Below, piece after piece: positions 1-8,785 of a stretch of 64,000 nucleotides of DNA. The notes under the pieces were generated by a model, which saw nothing but the letters and a program-made list of their open reading frames with translations, made no database searches and was not told where the DNA came from. The stretch is from Stieleria neptunia (GTDB lineage: Bacteria; Planctomycetota; Planctomycetia; Pirellulales; Pirellulaceae). The DNA is taken from positions 992,001 to 1,056,000 of the forward strand of contig NZ_CP037423.1 of assembly GCF_007754155.1 (NCBI RefSeq), read 5' to 3'. The position numbers and the translations under genes were made by a program. Numbering within the stretch: position 1 is the first letter of the stretch; every line of letters starts with the position of its first letter.

Positions 1-795
1 CACAAATTCCCGATTGGACGTGGAGCCTCCGCTTTTCAGAGCATTCTGCAGATCAAACGAACTCAAGCCTTGTGATGTCGAAGCCTCTTGCGCTTTGGCC
101 GTTGAGATTTTATGTTGCGATGATTTACCTTGGTTTCCATGCGAGGCGTCTTGGCGAAATTCAGCAATCCACCCTGCAAGGTTCTTGCCGTTGATGTACT
201 GCATCGCATAGTAGTACGTGCCTTTTTCAATTCCGAAAGCATAGACGGGGACAACATGCGGATGATCCAATTGACCCGCCGCGCGGGCTTCGTTTTGAAA
301 CCGAGTGCGCGCCGACTTGCTGATCATCGCATTGACGGGCAAAACCTTGATCGCAACCGTTTTGTCAAGCTTGACATCCTTGCCCTTGTAGACGACGCCC
401 ATACCGCCTTGGCCGATTCGGCCGAGTAGCTGATAGTCTCCCAGTTGTTTGACCTGCCAGGATTCGAATGCGATGTCGCTATCGATCATGTCAAACGCTA
501 CGGTGGGCGAAGGTACGGCAGTCTTACTCTCATCCAAATAAACTGCTCGGATCAATTCCTCGCTTTCAGCGAAACGTGAAACGTAAGAGTCAAGATCGAC
601 AGTCTCTCCCTGATTGCGGCGGAGATTGACCTCCAGTTGGACCAGTCGAACGAGGAGATGCTCGCGAGAATCACGGTCGACTCGTTCCAGGAACTCGCCG
701 ATCTGAGGGGCTTCGTTATGCATCCATGCTTGTTTGAACTCAACACAAAGTTGTTGAATCTGGTCCTGTGGTTTGCTTGGGAACTCAGTGGCCAC
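1..795 (-). CDS. Ser/Thr protein kinase, N-terminal part (runs off window)
   Basis: Reading leftward from a GTG at 795, the frame is open for 265 codons to the window edge, so the C-terminus is missing. An AGGAG-type ribosome site sits 7 bases before the GTG. An alpha-helical acidic leader of about 110 residues precedes the kinase fold. The kinase part shows the glycine loop GRIGQGGMGVVYKG, the VAIKVLP lysine strand, the ARTRFQNEARAAGQLDHPHVV helix region and the hinge YYAMQYINGKNL. This is a Hanks-type (PknB-like) kinase, which planctomycetes carry in large numbers. Catalytic and activation-loop motifs lie beyond the edge, so activity cannot be judged. Substrate unknown. Confidence 0.9.
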   Translation of the reverse strand, partial: MATEFPSKPQDQIQQLCVEFKQAWMHNEAPQIGEFLERVDRDSREHLLVRLVQLEVNLRRNQGETVDLDSYVSRFAESEELIRAVYLDESKTAVPSPTVAFDMIDSDIAFESWQVKQLGDYQLLGRIGQGGMGVVYKGKDVKLDKTVAIKVLPVNAMISKSARTRFQNEARAAGQLDHPHVVPVYAFGIEKGTYYYAMQYINGKNLAGWIAEFRQDASHGNQGKSSQHKISTAKAQEASTSQGLSSFDLQNALKSGGSTSNREFV

Positions 796-1168
796 CCTGG
801 TTCTCCTTTGATCGGACGCCGAGTGCATTCAGAGATGAAACGAATCGCATCTTGATTGTACCCGGCCGTGTCGGGCTGGCAGACCCCCCATGCAAGATTG
901 GCGGCAGTTGCTGGCGGATTCGCTGCCGTTGCGCAGTTCCCATTCGATCGATGTTCGATGCCGCGGTGACGAGACCGCCATCTCGAAGCGTGTCAGCTTG
1001 CGCGCGGAGGTGGCGGACACCGAAGCGAGTCACCGGTGTGGCGAAGCGAGCCCCGGCGGCCGGCACCGGAATGATAAGGGAAACGTGCTCGCCCACGCGG
1101 AACTCATCAACGGGTGAACTGAAAGCATTGCGATCTGGCATCGTTTTCTCTGGTTTGGTTTGCGGCAT
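785..1168 (-). CDS. Possible hypothetical protein upstream of the kinase
   Basis: A 127-codon leftward frame starts with MPQTKPEK and stops at 785, overlapping the kinase start by 11 bases. Codon choice in the first half (VDEFRVGEHVSLIIPVP) looks coding-like; the second half is less convincing and no family is recognised. It could be a decayed remnant or a chance frame. Low confidence. Confidence 0.25.
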   Translation of the reverse strand: MPQTKPEKTMPDRNAFSSPVDEFRVGEHVSLIIPVPAAGARFATPVTRFGVRHLRAQADTLRDGGLVTAASNIDRMGTAQRQRIRQQLPPILHGGSASPTRPGTIKMRFVSSLNALGVRSKENQGGH

Positions 1169-1399
1169 GGTTGGGTTACTCCATTGTCATTCGACTCCGC
1201 TTCGTCGATCGTCGAATCACCCATCAGGACGTCGGACGAGTTCGGCGAACGGTGACGCTACCGGAGGTGAGCGGCAGTGCGTCCAACAACGCTAGGCGGT
1301 CGCCTCGGTCGAAGTCGGGTTGATGGCACGGAGTTGAGCGGGCAGTTGGCAGTTGGCAGTAAGGGTTCGGAGCTGACCGGTAGGGTTGCGCCAGACGGC

Positions 1400-1535
1400 T
1401 GATGCCAAACGGTACCTTTCACTCTTCGAACTTTACTCTTCCAACGACCTCCCCTCGCTTCGCTCGACTCTCCTGCCAGGAGGGTGACTTTTGCAGTGCG
1501 CGGTGACGCTTCGAGCCTGCGCGGTTGACGATGGT
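1400..1535. repeat. Intergenic repeat with 'cctgccaggaggg' core
   Basis: The gap 1169-1646 contains no convincing gene. It holds a block (about 1445-1515) with 'cgcttcgc' followed by 'cctgccaggagggt', which reappears with variations at about 58500-58640. The core is a near-palindrome (cctcctgccaggagg-like). It looks like a dispersed, non-coding repeat of this genome. Confidence 0.5.
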
Positions 1536-1646
1536 ACAATGGTTTTGCGTTCTACCGTGCGACGTTCGTGACTCGCTTGCGAGCGCGCGAATCGGAAGCG
1601 GCGACTTCAGCGAAACCCTTCCTCGAATCTGAATCAGGACAAGACC

Positions 1647-2528
1647 ATGACAAGAAGCCGATTGACCGTGTGTTGGGCGGGTGTGCTGGCAAGCGTCGCG
1701 ATGATCGGGATCACACCCCTCTTGGCCCAGCCCCCTGCATTGCCGAAAGGCGTCGAAAGCAGTTTTGATTCGGAGGAGGGCTCGGTCCTAAAAGTATTCT
1801 CCGCTGAACACGAAGGCCATCGGTTCATTGCCTACTTGGTTCAATGGAAGGACTTTGAGGTCATCGTGAGTGACCCGCTGGCGCGCAGTGATTTCCAGCA
1901 GGGTGACACGATCCAGTTTTTGGCGCAAAAGGTACGACTGCCGAACCTCTCGACATTAAATTTTGTCCTGCTGGCAGCCCCGGCGGAAATGAAACGCGCC
2001 GCTGCCGACGGAACCGACGACACGGCGTCACCAGCGGAACGAAAACGCATGATGGATCTGGTCGGCGGTGATCTGGATTCGGCCAGGAATGAACAAGAGC
2101 GTTTCTACGCGTTGAACCGTGCGGCGAAGAAGGCATTGAGCGCCGGAAAAACGGAAGAGGCCCGGAAGCTTGCCGAGGAGTTGTTGCGACGCGCACAGAC
2201 ACAAACCGATGACTGGAACTACGGCAATGCCATCCAGGACGGGAATCAGGTGTTGGGTCGGATCGCCCTTGCAAAGGGTGATGTCACAGAAGCGAAAAAG
2301 CGTCTGCTGACGTCGGTGGATAGCAAGGGGTCACCGCAAATGAACTCGTTTGGCCCCAACATGCAGCTGGCGAATGAATTGCTTGCCGTCGGGGAGAAGC
2401 AGGTCGTGCTGGAGTATTTCGATCTTTGTCGCAAGTTCTGGGAGCTTGGCGCGGATCGGCTCGCTGTCTGGACGGAAGCGGTGAACAAGGGCCAGAGGCC
2501 GGACTTTGGTGCAAGTCTCGACTACTGA
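1647..2528 (+). CDS. Secreted hypothetical protein with helical repeat region
   Basis: 293 residues. An N-terminal signal peptide is clear (basic MTRSR, hydrophobic core, cleavage near LLAQPP, about residue 28). Residues 30-110 look like a beta-rich domain. Residues 130-290 are alpha-helical with spacing typical of TPR-like helices (EARKLAEELLRRA, LGRIALAKGDVTEAKKRLL). Start chosen at the ATG with an AGGAC ribosome site 6 bases upstream. No named family recognised; probably periplasmic. It stands alone on the plus strand between the kinase region and a small membrane protein. Confidence 0.8.
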   Translation: MTRSRLTVCWAGVLASVAMIGITPLLAQPPALPKGVESSFDSEEGSVLKVFSAEHEGHRFIAYLVQWKDFEVIVSDPLARSDFQQGDTIQFLAQKVRLPNLSTLNFVLLAAPAEMKRAAADGTDDTASPAERKRMMDLVGGDLDSARNEQERFYALNRAAKKALSAGKTEEARKLAEELLRRAQTQTDDWNYGNAIQDGNQVLGRIALAKGDVTEAKKRLLTSVDSKGSPQMNSFGPNMQLANELLAVGEKQVVLEYFDLCRKFWELGADRLAVWTEAVNKGQRPDFGASLDY

Positions 2529-2632
2529 AGGTGAAGCTGCACTCTGGGGCGTCCATTGCCCGTGGAGCACCCACGGCCGTGAATCATGAAAGCGCCGCCG
2601 ACCGCCGCATCCACGCTTGCCCCTGACGAACC

Positions 2633-3040
2633 ATGACCATCCAACACAGCGATGAAGACGATCACGGACGCAACCCCTTTCAACCGCCCAGTGCGATGGA
2701 TACAGGCCGGCAACGGCGATCGATGGTCTATCTGTTCGCTTGTTTGTTGTGGTGTGGGCTGGCGATCAAGATCATGGTGCTGCGGCCGATCATGCGCTCG
2801 ATTTTTGAGGACTTCGAAGTTGAGTTGCCGGGGCTGACCCGTTGGTTGCTGCATCCGGGATTCAGTGCCCTGGTCCTCTTCATCGCGGTCGGGCTCGTTT
2901 CCGCTAGACTCTTTCTGGCGGCAAGTGAGACGCGTCGCCGGATCGGCGGGTACGCGGTCGTGTTGGCGCTGGTCCTGTTGGGCTTGGTGGTGATCGGCTT
3001 CGGGTTGCCGCTTCTCAGTCTGATGCAGGCGCTGTCTTGA
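2633..3040 (+). CDS. Small membrane protein, three TM segments
   Basis: 135 residues. The N-terminus has an NPFQPPS stretch, a variant of the NPY..P motif common at the start of small planctomycete membrane proteins. Three hydrophobic segments follow (about residues 30-50, 80-100, 107-130). The loop FEDFEVELPGLTRWLL resembles a loop found in GspF/PilC-type proteins and their short relatives, but the full type II secretion domain is absent. Function unknown. Part of its DNA (2738-2783) and the DNA just downstream are duplicated in shortened form at about 15947-16062. Confidence 0.7.
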   Translation: MTIQHSDEDDHGRNPFQPPSAMDTGRQRRSMVYLFACLLWCGLAIKIMVLRPIMRSIFEDFEVELPGLTRWLLHPGFSALVLFIAVGLVSARLFLAASETRRRIGGYAVVLALVLLGLVVIGFGLPLLSLMQALS

Positions 3041-3050
3041 CGCGGCAGGC

Positions 3051-3135
3051 TGCGAGCCGAGGCAACTGGTGCGCCATGGTCATGCCGTCGCAGCCGCAGT
3101 CGCGGTCGGGCAGGAGAGTACCTTCTTGCATTTAC
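3051..3135. repeat. Segment duplicated at 15985-16062
   Basis: The stretch beginning 'ctgcgagccgaggcaactgg' directly downstream of the small membrane protein is repeated nearly exactly at about 15987-16062. Both copies are non-coding. The rest of the gap to 3290 shows no gene. Confidence 0.7.
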
Positions 3136-3290
3136 CTTGGCTTCATCTTGGCAGGCTTGCCTCGGTTTCAAGACACCGCCGAACTCGATTGGAGCCGAGC
3201 AGACGAGCACGCTGGTATCGTCAAACTGGCGGCCAGTCGCACGGCGGCCGCATCGAATCGACGTCCCAAGAGAATGCGGCGTCGAATCCG

Positions 3291-5681
3291 CTACCGTCTG
3301 GTCAGTCGGTGAATCATTGCGATCAATTTTCGGCTGTCCAGCGGCTTGGTCGTGTAGTCGGTGCAGCCGGCGGCGAGACATTCGTCGCGGTCGCTTTTCA
3401 TGGCGTTGGCGGTCAGGGCGATGATCGGCAAATCGTACCCTTTTCGGCGTAGTTGGGCGGCGGCGTTGTATCCATCCATGACCGGCATTTGCATGTCCAT
3501 CACGATCAGATCAATGGGTGGCCGATCGTCTGATTCGATGAGGTCGATCGCTTCTTGGCCGTTGGTCGCGGTCACGACCTCTCCGCCCGCTTTCTCGATG
3601 AAGTGTTGAGCGAGGTAGCGGATGTCGTGGCGGTCATCGACCACCAGAATGTTTGCTGAGATCGTCAAGGACTCCCCAGGCGTTTCGGCCGAGACATCGA
3701 GCGACAGGTTCGGCTCGACCAGGGGGCCTTTCGCTGCGCTGTCGATCGTCAAGGTGAACGTGCTGCCTTTGCCGTATTCACTCTCCACCGATACATCGCC
3801 GCCGAGTGCCTGGGCCAGTCGACGACAAATTGCCAGTCCCAGCCCGGTGCCGCCGAACGAACGCGTGGAGGTGTTATCGGCTTGCTTGAACGGCTGGAAC
3901 AAGGATTGTTGAACGTGCGGCTTGATTCCGATGCCGGTATCGATCACATGGAAGGTCAGTCTGTCTTCGTAGCGGCAGATGACGTTGACTTCTCCCCGGT
4001 CGGTGAATTTGATCGCGTTGCCGACCAAGTTCAGCAAGATTTGCCGCAGCCTGACGGGGTCGGTTTGGACCCATTCCGGGATCGGGCCATCAAACTCGAC
4101 TCGCAGTGGAAGATCTTTCTCGAACGCTCTTACATTCATCAACGAACAGACTTCGGCAAGCACGCCGTCCGGCCGCACCTTTGATTTCTCGATCTCCATC
4201 TTGCCGGCATCAATTTTGGACAAGTCGAGAATGTCGTTGATGATGTTCAGCAAGAAATTACCGTTACGACGGATGGTCTCGACAACTTGCAAGTTATCAG
4301 GATCTTGCAGGTGATCTTTCAGGATGTCGGCGTGGCCGAGAATGGCTGCCATCGGAGTGCGGATTTCGTGCGACATGTTCGCCAGGAACTCGCCGCGCGA
4401 ACGGTTGGCGGTTTCGGCAATCTGTTTGGCTCGTTTGAGCGATTGCTCAAATGCCTTCCGCTCGTCGACATCGATGACGTACCCGGTGTATCCGAGGAAC
4501 CCGCCATCGTCATCAAAACGAGGCCGGCCGACATCGACGGCCCAACGGTAATTGCCATCGGCCATTTTTAGTCGGTACTCAGACGAGTACGTTTGTCGCG
4601 CGTTTGCGGCAGCGAGGAACTCGTCCCTGGTACGCTGTTGATCGCCTGGGTGGGTCGCTGTGGTCCATCCGAGTCCCATGCCCTCGGCTTCGGATTGCCC
4701 CGTGGTAACGTGCCAGCTCTTGGACAAAAACGTACACATGTGATTTTCGTCGGTTACCCACAACATCGCCGGCGAGGCATTGGCAATCTCGCGAAAATAA
4801 TTTTCGCTTTGACGCAGCATTTCGACCGAGAGCTGTCGTTGGGTATTGTCATAGAAGTGACAGACGACGCCATAGCGATCACCGGGTAGGACGATCCGTT
4901 CAAGCGACCAATCGTAGGCTTCGACGACACCTAAATCGGCGCGCTGATGAACAAACGGAGGTGAGACGTATGGCTCGCCGGTTTCGAGGGTGTGACGAAA
5001 TCGATTGCACGCATCCTCGGCGACGTCAGTGGACCACAACACTTTTAATGACTCTTCCAGCAAACTGCCGATGAGGCGATCGACGTTGCGAAACGCTTCT
5101 CGCGCCCCGCCGCTTGCGTAACAGATTTTCATGTCAGCATCGACGACATAAAGCCCCTGTGGGCTGTCTTCGACGAGTTGCCGGAACGTTTCGGCCGACT
5201 GACGCAGGCTTTGTTGGTCGCGGTCCTTTTCCAATAGCAGATCGCGGACCTCGAACTGACGCTTTCGATCTCGTAACTTTGCCCGGACGGTGGTGACGAA
5301 AATGGCGAGACGTAGCGGCCGATTGATGAGCGTGACGTGTTCAATGGACAGAATCCGTTGCAAAACCGCCGAGCCGACTTCGCCGGGTTGCAGCAGCACC
5401 AGGATTGGCAACTCGGACCACTTCGGTTGGCGGGAGAGCGTTTGTTTTAGGTGGGCAACGGCCACATCGTCGAGATGCTCTTGGGCGATCAGAGCGAGTC
5501 CCGCACCGGCGGTGATTGCATCCAAAAAATCTGCGAGGGTCCCACAACAACAGACGGAGATTGCGTTCTGCTGCAACACCTGGCTGCATAATTTTGCATC
5601 GTGCTGTGTCGGCGTTAACGTCACCACCCGCTGGTTTAATGCATCGTCCTCGAATGCGATTTCGCCTGGGGTCGATTCCAT
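3291..5681 (-). CDS. Hybrid sensor histidine kinase with PAS domains
   Basis: 796 residues, no membrane segment, so probably cytoplasmic. Order: an N-terminal receiver-like domain (about 15-135) that lacks the phospho-acceptor aspartate at its expected strand (ALIAQE); a coiled linker; PAS domain (about 160-280); second PAS with PAC (about 290-410); HisKA with phospho-accepting His near residue 437 in FLANMSHEIRTPM; HATPase_c with the DTGIGI and FGGTGLGLAI boxes; C-terminal receiver with acceptor Asp near 728 in VMDMQMPVMDG and the conserved TANAM and K in TTKPLD. The ATG overlaps the TGA of the upstream KaiC-like gene (TGATG), so the two are probably translationally coupled and act together. 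Signal unknown. Confidence 0.93.
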   Translation of the reverse strand: MESTPGEIAFEDDALNQRVVTLTPTQHDAKLCSQVLQQNAISVCCCGTLADFLDAITAGAGLALIAQEHLDDVAVAHLKQTLSRQPKWSELPILVLLQPGEVGSAVLQRILSIEHVTLINRPLRLAIFVTTVRAKLRDRKRQFEVRDLLLEKDRDQQSLRQSAETFRQLVEDSPQGLYVVDADMKICYASGGAREAFRNVDRLIGSLLEESLKVLWSTDVAEDACNRFRHTLETGEPYVSPPFVHQRADLGVVEAYDWSLERIVLPGDRYGVVCHFYDNTQRQLSVEMLRQSENYFREIANASPAMLWVTDENHMCTFLSKSWHVTTGQSEAEGMGLGWTTATHPGDQQRTRDEFLAAANARQTYSSEYRLKMADGNYRWAVDVGRPRFDDDGGFLGYTGYVIDVDERKAFEQSLKRAKQIAETANRSRGEFLANMSHEIRTPMAAILGHADILKDHLQDPDNLQVVETIRRNGNFLLNIINDILDLSKIDAGKMEIEKSKVRPDGVLAEVCSLMNVRAFEKDLPLRVEFDGPIPEWVQTDPVRLRQILLNLVGNAIKFTDRGEVNVICRYEDRLTFHVIDTGIGIKPHVQQSLFQPFKQADNTSTRSFGGTGLGLAICRRLAQALGGDVSVESEYGKGSTFTLTIDSAAKGPLVEPNLSLDVSAETPGESLTISANILVVDDRHDIRYLAQHFIEKAGGEVVTATNGQEAIDLIESDDRPPIDLIVMDMQMPVMDGYNAAAQLRRKGYDLPIIALTANAMKSDRDECLAAGCTDYTTKPLDSRKLIAMIHRLTRR

Positions 5682-7207
5682 CAGGCACTGTCTCCGGTCT
5701 TGGTGCTGTCCCCGGGCTTGGTGATTAACGATTTCGGTTCGCCGATGAAGCTGGGGACACCGGTCAGGATGCCATGGAACTTCGTCAGCGGCGGTCCGAT
5801 TTCGACGCCTTTGTCACTCAGTTTGAACTCGCGGATCGATCGTTCGTGGCGGCCGGTACGCTTTTTGGCGACCGAGATCGCTTGTCGGATTTCGCCGGCG
5901 GCTTCGAAGTAGCGAAACAAAACGACGGAGTCGGCCAGGTAGCTCGCATCAACGGGGCTACCCATCGCTTGCCCGAGCATTCCGTGCTGTGCGACAACGA
6001 CCAACGTCAGGATGCTCCGTTTGCTGAGGTATTGCAGCAGTTCGTGCAGTTGGATGACCAGGAACTTTTCATGCGGCATCGCATTGAGATAGCCGTTGAT
6101 GCTGTCAATCGAAACGACGCTCACCCGGCGTCCTTGGCGGTCCGGCATGACTGCTTGGCGGACCACACATCCAAATTCGCTGGGAGTGATTTCGCCGGGA
6201 ATGAGATTGTGAATGGCGATCAGTCCACTCTCGATGTGACGTGGCAGGTCAAAACCAAGGCCTGCGGCACGAACGAACAGCGATTGTTCGCTCTCTTCGA
6301 ATTGAAACAGGACCGACCGCTCGCCTCGCTCGGCGGCGGCGATCGCAAACTGCAACGCCATCGATGATTTACCGACACCGGCAGGTCCGAGCAACAGTGC
6401 ACTTGTTCCGGCGTTCAAACCGCCGCCGAGTAATGCGTCGAATTCTGCGTTGCCGCTCATAACCTGATGCGTCTCGACCGGCCCGGCAGGCTGCTCGGTC
6501 GCTTCACGCGGATAGATGTTCAATCCGCCGCGGGCGATTCGCATATCGTGAGCCCCCCCGATGAAGCTGCTTCCGCGATGCTTGACGATTCGGATCCGCC
6601 GTCGCTCGCCGCCGTAATCAGACAACAGGTGTTCTAAGCGGATGACACCGTGAGCGATGCTTTGCAAGTGCTGGTCATCGCTGCCGGAATAATCGTCCAG
6701 CAGCAGTACCGTACATCCACGACCGACGAAGAACTGTTTCAGTGAGAGGATCTGTCGACGATAACGAAGTGAGCTTTGGGAGAGCAGTCGCATTTCCGAG
6801 AGCGAGTCAAAAACGACGCGTTTGGGCCGCAGCTCTTTGACACGATCGAGCACGCCATCGACCGTGGTGCCGAGTTCGATCTCGGCCGGTTCAAACATCG
6901 TGTACTGCAATCGTGGATCTTCGATGCTATCGGTATCGACGAGTTCGTAGAGGTCGACGCCGTCGAGGGTCCAGCCGTGAGATTCCGCAACGCCTTGAAG
7001 TTCCTGTTTCGTTTCCGACAATGTGACGTAAAGCCCCGGTTCGCCGTTTTCCGCGCCTTCGAGCAAGAACTGCAATGCCAGAGTCGTCTTTCCGGTCCCC
7101 GGCATGCCTTCGATCAGGTAAAGTCGGTCCCGGGTTAGCCCACCGCGCAGAATATCATCGAGCTGCGGCACTCCGGTGCTGACCTTTGCAGACTGGTTTG
7201 CCGTCAT
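5681..7207 (-). CDS. KaiC-like dual RecA-fold ATPase
   Basis: 508 residues with two KaiC/RecA-type domains. The first P-loop is GMPGTGKTT (34-42), the second GPAGVGKSS (about 273-281); both have following Walker B-like strands (VVFDSLSEMR, VVSIDSINGY). Length matches KaiC (about 519). A GTG 15 bases upstream is also in frame, but the ATG at 7207 has GAGGAG 6-7 bases before it and is preferred. Members of this family outside cyanobacteria are often linked to histidine kinases and signalling; here the histidine kinase is directly coupled. A circadian role is not implied; no KaiA or KaiB is seen nearby. Confidence 0.9.
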   Translation of the reverse strand: MTANQSAKVSTGVPQLDDILRGGLTRDRLYLIEGMPGTGKTTLALQFLLEGAENGEPGLYVTLSETKQELQGVAESHGWTLDGVDLYELVDTDSIEDPRLQYTMFEPAEIELGTTVDGVLDRVKELRPKRVVFDSLSEMRLLSQSSLRYRRQILSLKQFFVGRGCTVLLLDDYSGSDDQHLQSIAHGVIRLEHLLSDYGGERRRIRIVKHRGSSFIGGAHDMRIARGGLNIYPREATEQPAGPVETHQVMSGNAEFDALLGGGLNAGTSALLLGPAGVGKSSMALQFAIAAAERGERSVLFQFEESEQSLFVRAAGLGFDLPRHIESGLIAIHNLIPGEITPSEFGCVVRQAVMPDRQGRRVSVVSIDSINGYLNAMPHEKFLVIQLHELLQYLSKRSILTLVVVAQHGMLGQAMGSPVDASYLADSVVLFRYFEAAGEIRQAISVAKKRTGRHERSIREFKLSDKGVEIGPPLTKFHGILTGVPSFIGEPKSLITKPGDSTKTGDSA

Positions 7208-7354
7208 CTCAACTCTCCTCACGTCGTGGATTGACCATCACCCTCTTCCAGCCTGAGCAATGGGAATCGCAAAAATTCCGTTGCCACACCGACGATTGTA
7301 GGGGGCAAATGTTCGACCGCAACAATCGACAGGTGGCGAATCGTCCGACCGTGA

Positions 7355-7672
7355 TCGTTTTGGGACCAACGCGGAGCAAAATGGGCGGCGGCTGCCAACA
7401 ATCCAGCGTCGGCGTTTCGCGAATCCTGCCACCCGGGCATCTGGTACACCGTTTACTCAGCACACGACGATACCAAGACCTCGATCGCCTCGCGGTCCTC
7501 GCTGCCTTACATTCAACCGAAGCACGGATCACCGATCAAAAGCGGCACCCGCGGGCATCAGGACCGCGCCGCGGAAGCCGGTCAGGTGGCGGCTGAAAAG
7601 CTGCAAGCTTACGGCAGCCACTACGTCGCCGAACCGACACGCGACCTGGGCAGCCAATTGCCACACTTCTAG
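7355..7672 (+). pseudogene. Orphan coding-like frame without a start codon
   Basis: A frame of 105 codons lies open between a TGA at 7352 and a TAG at 7670-7672. It has no ATG, and its only GTG is far downstream, but its third-codon-position G+C and composition look coding, ending AAEKLQAYGSHYVAEPTRDL...PHF. It is most simply the 3' part of a gene whose 5' end was lost or frameshifted. The preceding part of the gap (7208-7354) is the upstream region of the KaiC-like gene. Family not recognised. Confidence 0.4.
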
Positions 7673-7678
7673 CGGCTT

Positions 7679-7849
7679 TCAACTCGATTCGTCGTCATCC
7701 CGCATGGGGGTCTTCGAATGGATCAGGCGTTGATGCCCCGACACACCGCTGACGAAATCGGGGTGCACGTGAGAATCTGCATCGTTGGTGTGAAGCACCG
7801 AAATGTCGGCCCACTGTGCGGCGATCCATTTCTGATACATCTCGCTCAT
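7679..7849 (-). CDS. Small ORF coupled to the bPH-domain protein
   Basis: 56 codons, MSEMYQKWIAAQWADIS to ...MRDDDESS. Its ATG overlaps the TGA of the upstream membrane protein (ATGA), the same coupling seen throughout this window. The sequence is polar, with an acidic tail and several histidines; no family is recognised. The coupling argues for translation, but the protein could be a chance extension. Confidence 0.45.
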   Translation of the reverse strand: MSEMYQKWIAAQWADISVLHTNDADSHVHPDFVSGVSGHQRLIHSKTPMRDDDESS

Positions 7850-8532
7850 CCTTGGTTTCCACGGATCAGTTTGATGATGCTGTCGGGATGGGGCAGACGT
7901 TTGGCGACGACTTCTAGGTCGTCTTGACCAGAGCTGCTGATGCCGATGTCGCCCACCCTTAGCAGTCGCTCGCCGAAGGACTGGTCGAGCTGGATATTCC
8001 GGACGTCGTCGTGCTGGACTTCCGAAGTCTCGCGTGAAATGATGCCGCGTTGGTAAATCGTTCGGTCGTCGGTCACGGTCAGGGTGGTGAACCGGCTCTG
8101 TATCATCCAATAACTGACGACTGCGACGATCACCACGAGCGTGATGGCGCATGCCCAGGTCAACAGAGACGCTGGGCCGAGCCTTGCGGTTTCGTCCAGC
8201 GAATAGCCGGCGATCGCCAGTCCGGTGATGGACAGGACCAGGGCGACCGCGGCGACCAGGAAGAGGGTTCCCAGGATCAGTGTCGCGACCGGCCGAGCGC
8301 GAAAGACGACCGGGTGAACGGTGCCCAACGTACGTTCCTCTGGCTCTGCGGCCAAGCGATGCTTGCCGACGGATTCTCCATCGATGTTTTCGACGGACGT
8401 CACCACGGCGGTTGGCATTTCCAGCTCGAAGGGTTTGTGGCATTCCGGACAAACGACCGGACCGTCGAGGTGCTCGATGGTGCTGTCAACATCGTGGTTG
8501 CAGTAGGGGCATGTGGTGGAGAGCACTTGCAT
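7846..8532 (-). CDS. Zinc-ribbon and bPH-domain membrane protein
   Basis: 228 residues. The N-terminus has a zinc-ribbon pattern, two CxxC pairs (CPYCNH and CPECHK). Two hydrophobic segments lie at about residues 83-110 and 125-147. The C-terminal part (about 150-225) resembles a bacterial PH domain of the YdbT/DUF304 kind: LTVTDDRTIYQRGIISR, then EVQHDDVRNIQLDQS. Such proteins are membrane anchored with the PH domain in the cytoplasm; role unknown. Followed by an ATGA-coupled small ORF. Confidence 0.8.
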   Translation of the reverse strand: MQVLSTTCPYCNHDVDSTIEHLDGPVVCPECHKPFELEMPTAVVTSVENIDGESVGKHRLAAEPEERTLGTVHPVVFRARPVATLILGTLFLVAAVALVLSITGLAIAGYSLDETARLGPASLLTWACAITLVVIVAVVSYWMIQSRFTTLTVTDDRTIYQRGIISRETSEVQHDDVRNIQLDQSFGERLLRVGDIGISSSGQDDLEVVAKRLPHPDSIIKLIRGNQG

Positions 8533-8785
8533 GGATCGATCTCCGGCGTTGTAGGGGGCGGTTCGGCGCTATCAATCACTTCGCAACTCGCGTGCCAGCA
8601 CCGAGGTGGAAACCAGTGGTTTGGGCTGATGGAGAAGCGATCGCGTTGCATCGATCGAACGCAGTATCGATCGGAAATCGTGTGGAATCCCGCCACGTGT
8701 CGAGAACGGACGTTTCCGTCGGCACCGGGTTTGCATGAAGGGGATTCGGTCTGTCCCCGTTCCACCAGAGAAATAAAACATTCCG

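Noticed and set aside
3037..3452. Short rightward frames between the small membrane protein and the histidine kinase
   Set aside because: They read through a duplicated non-coding segment and antisense kinase sequence.
7679..8452. 257-codon leftward frame covering the bPH gene
   Set aside because: Most of it is an Arg-rich alternative frame of the bPH-domain gene; only the last 56 codons are kept as a separate small ORF.
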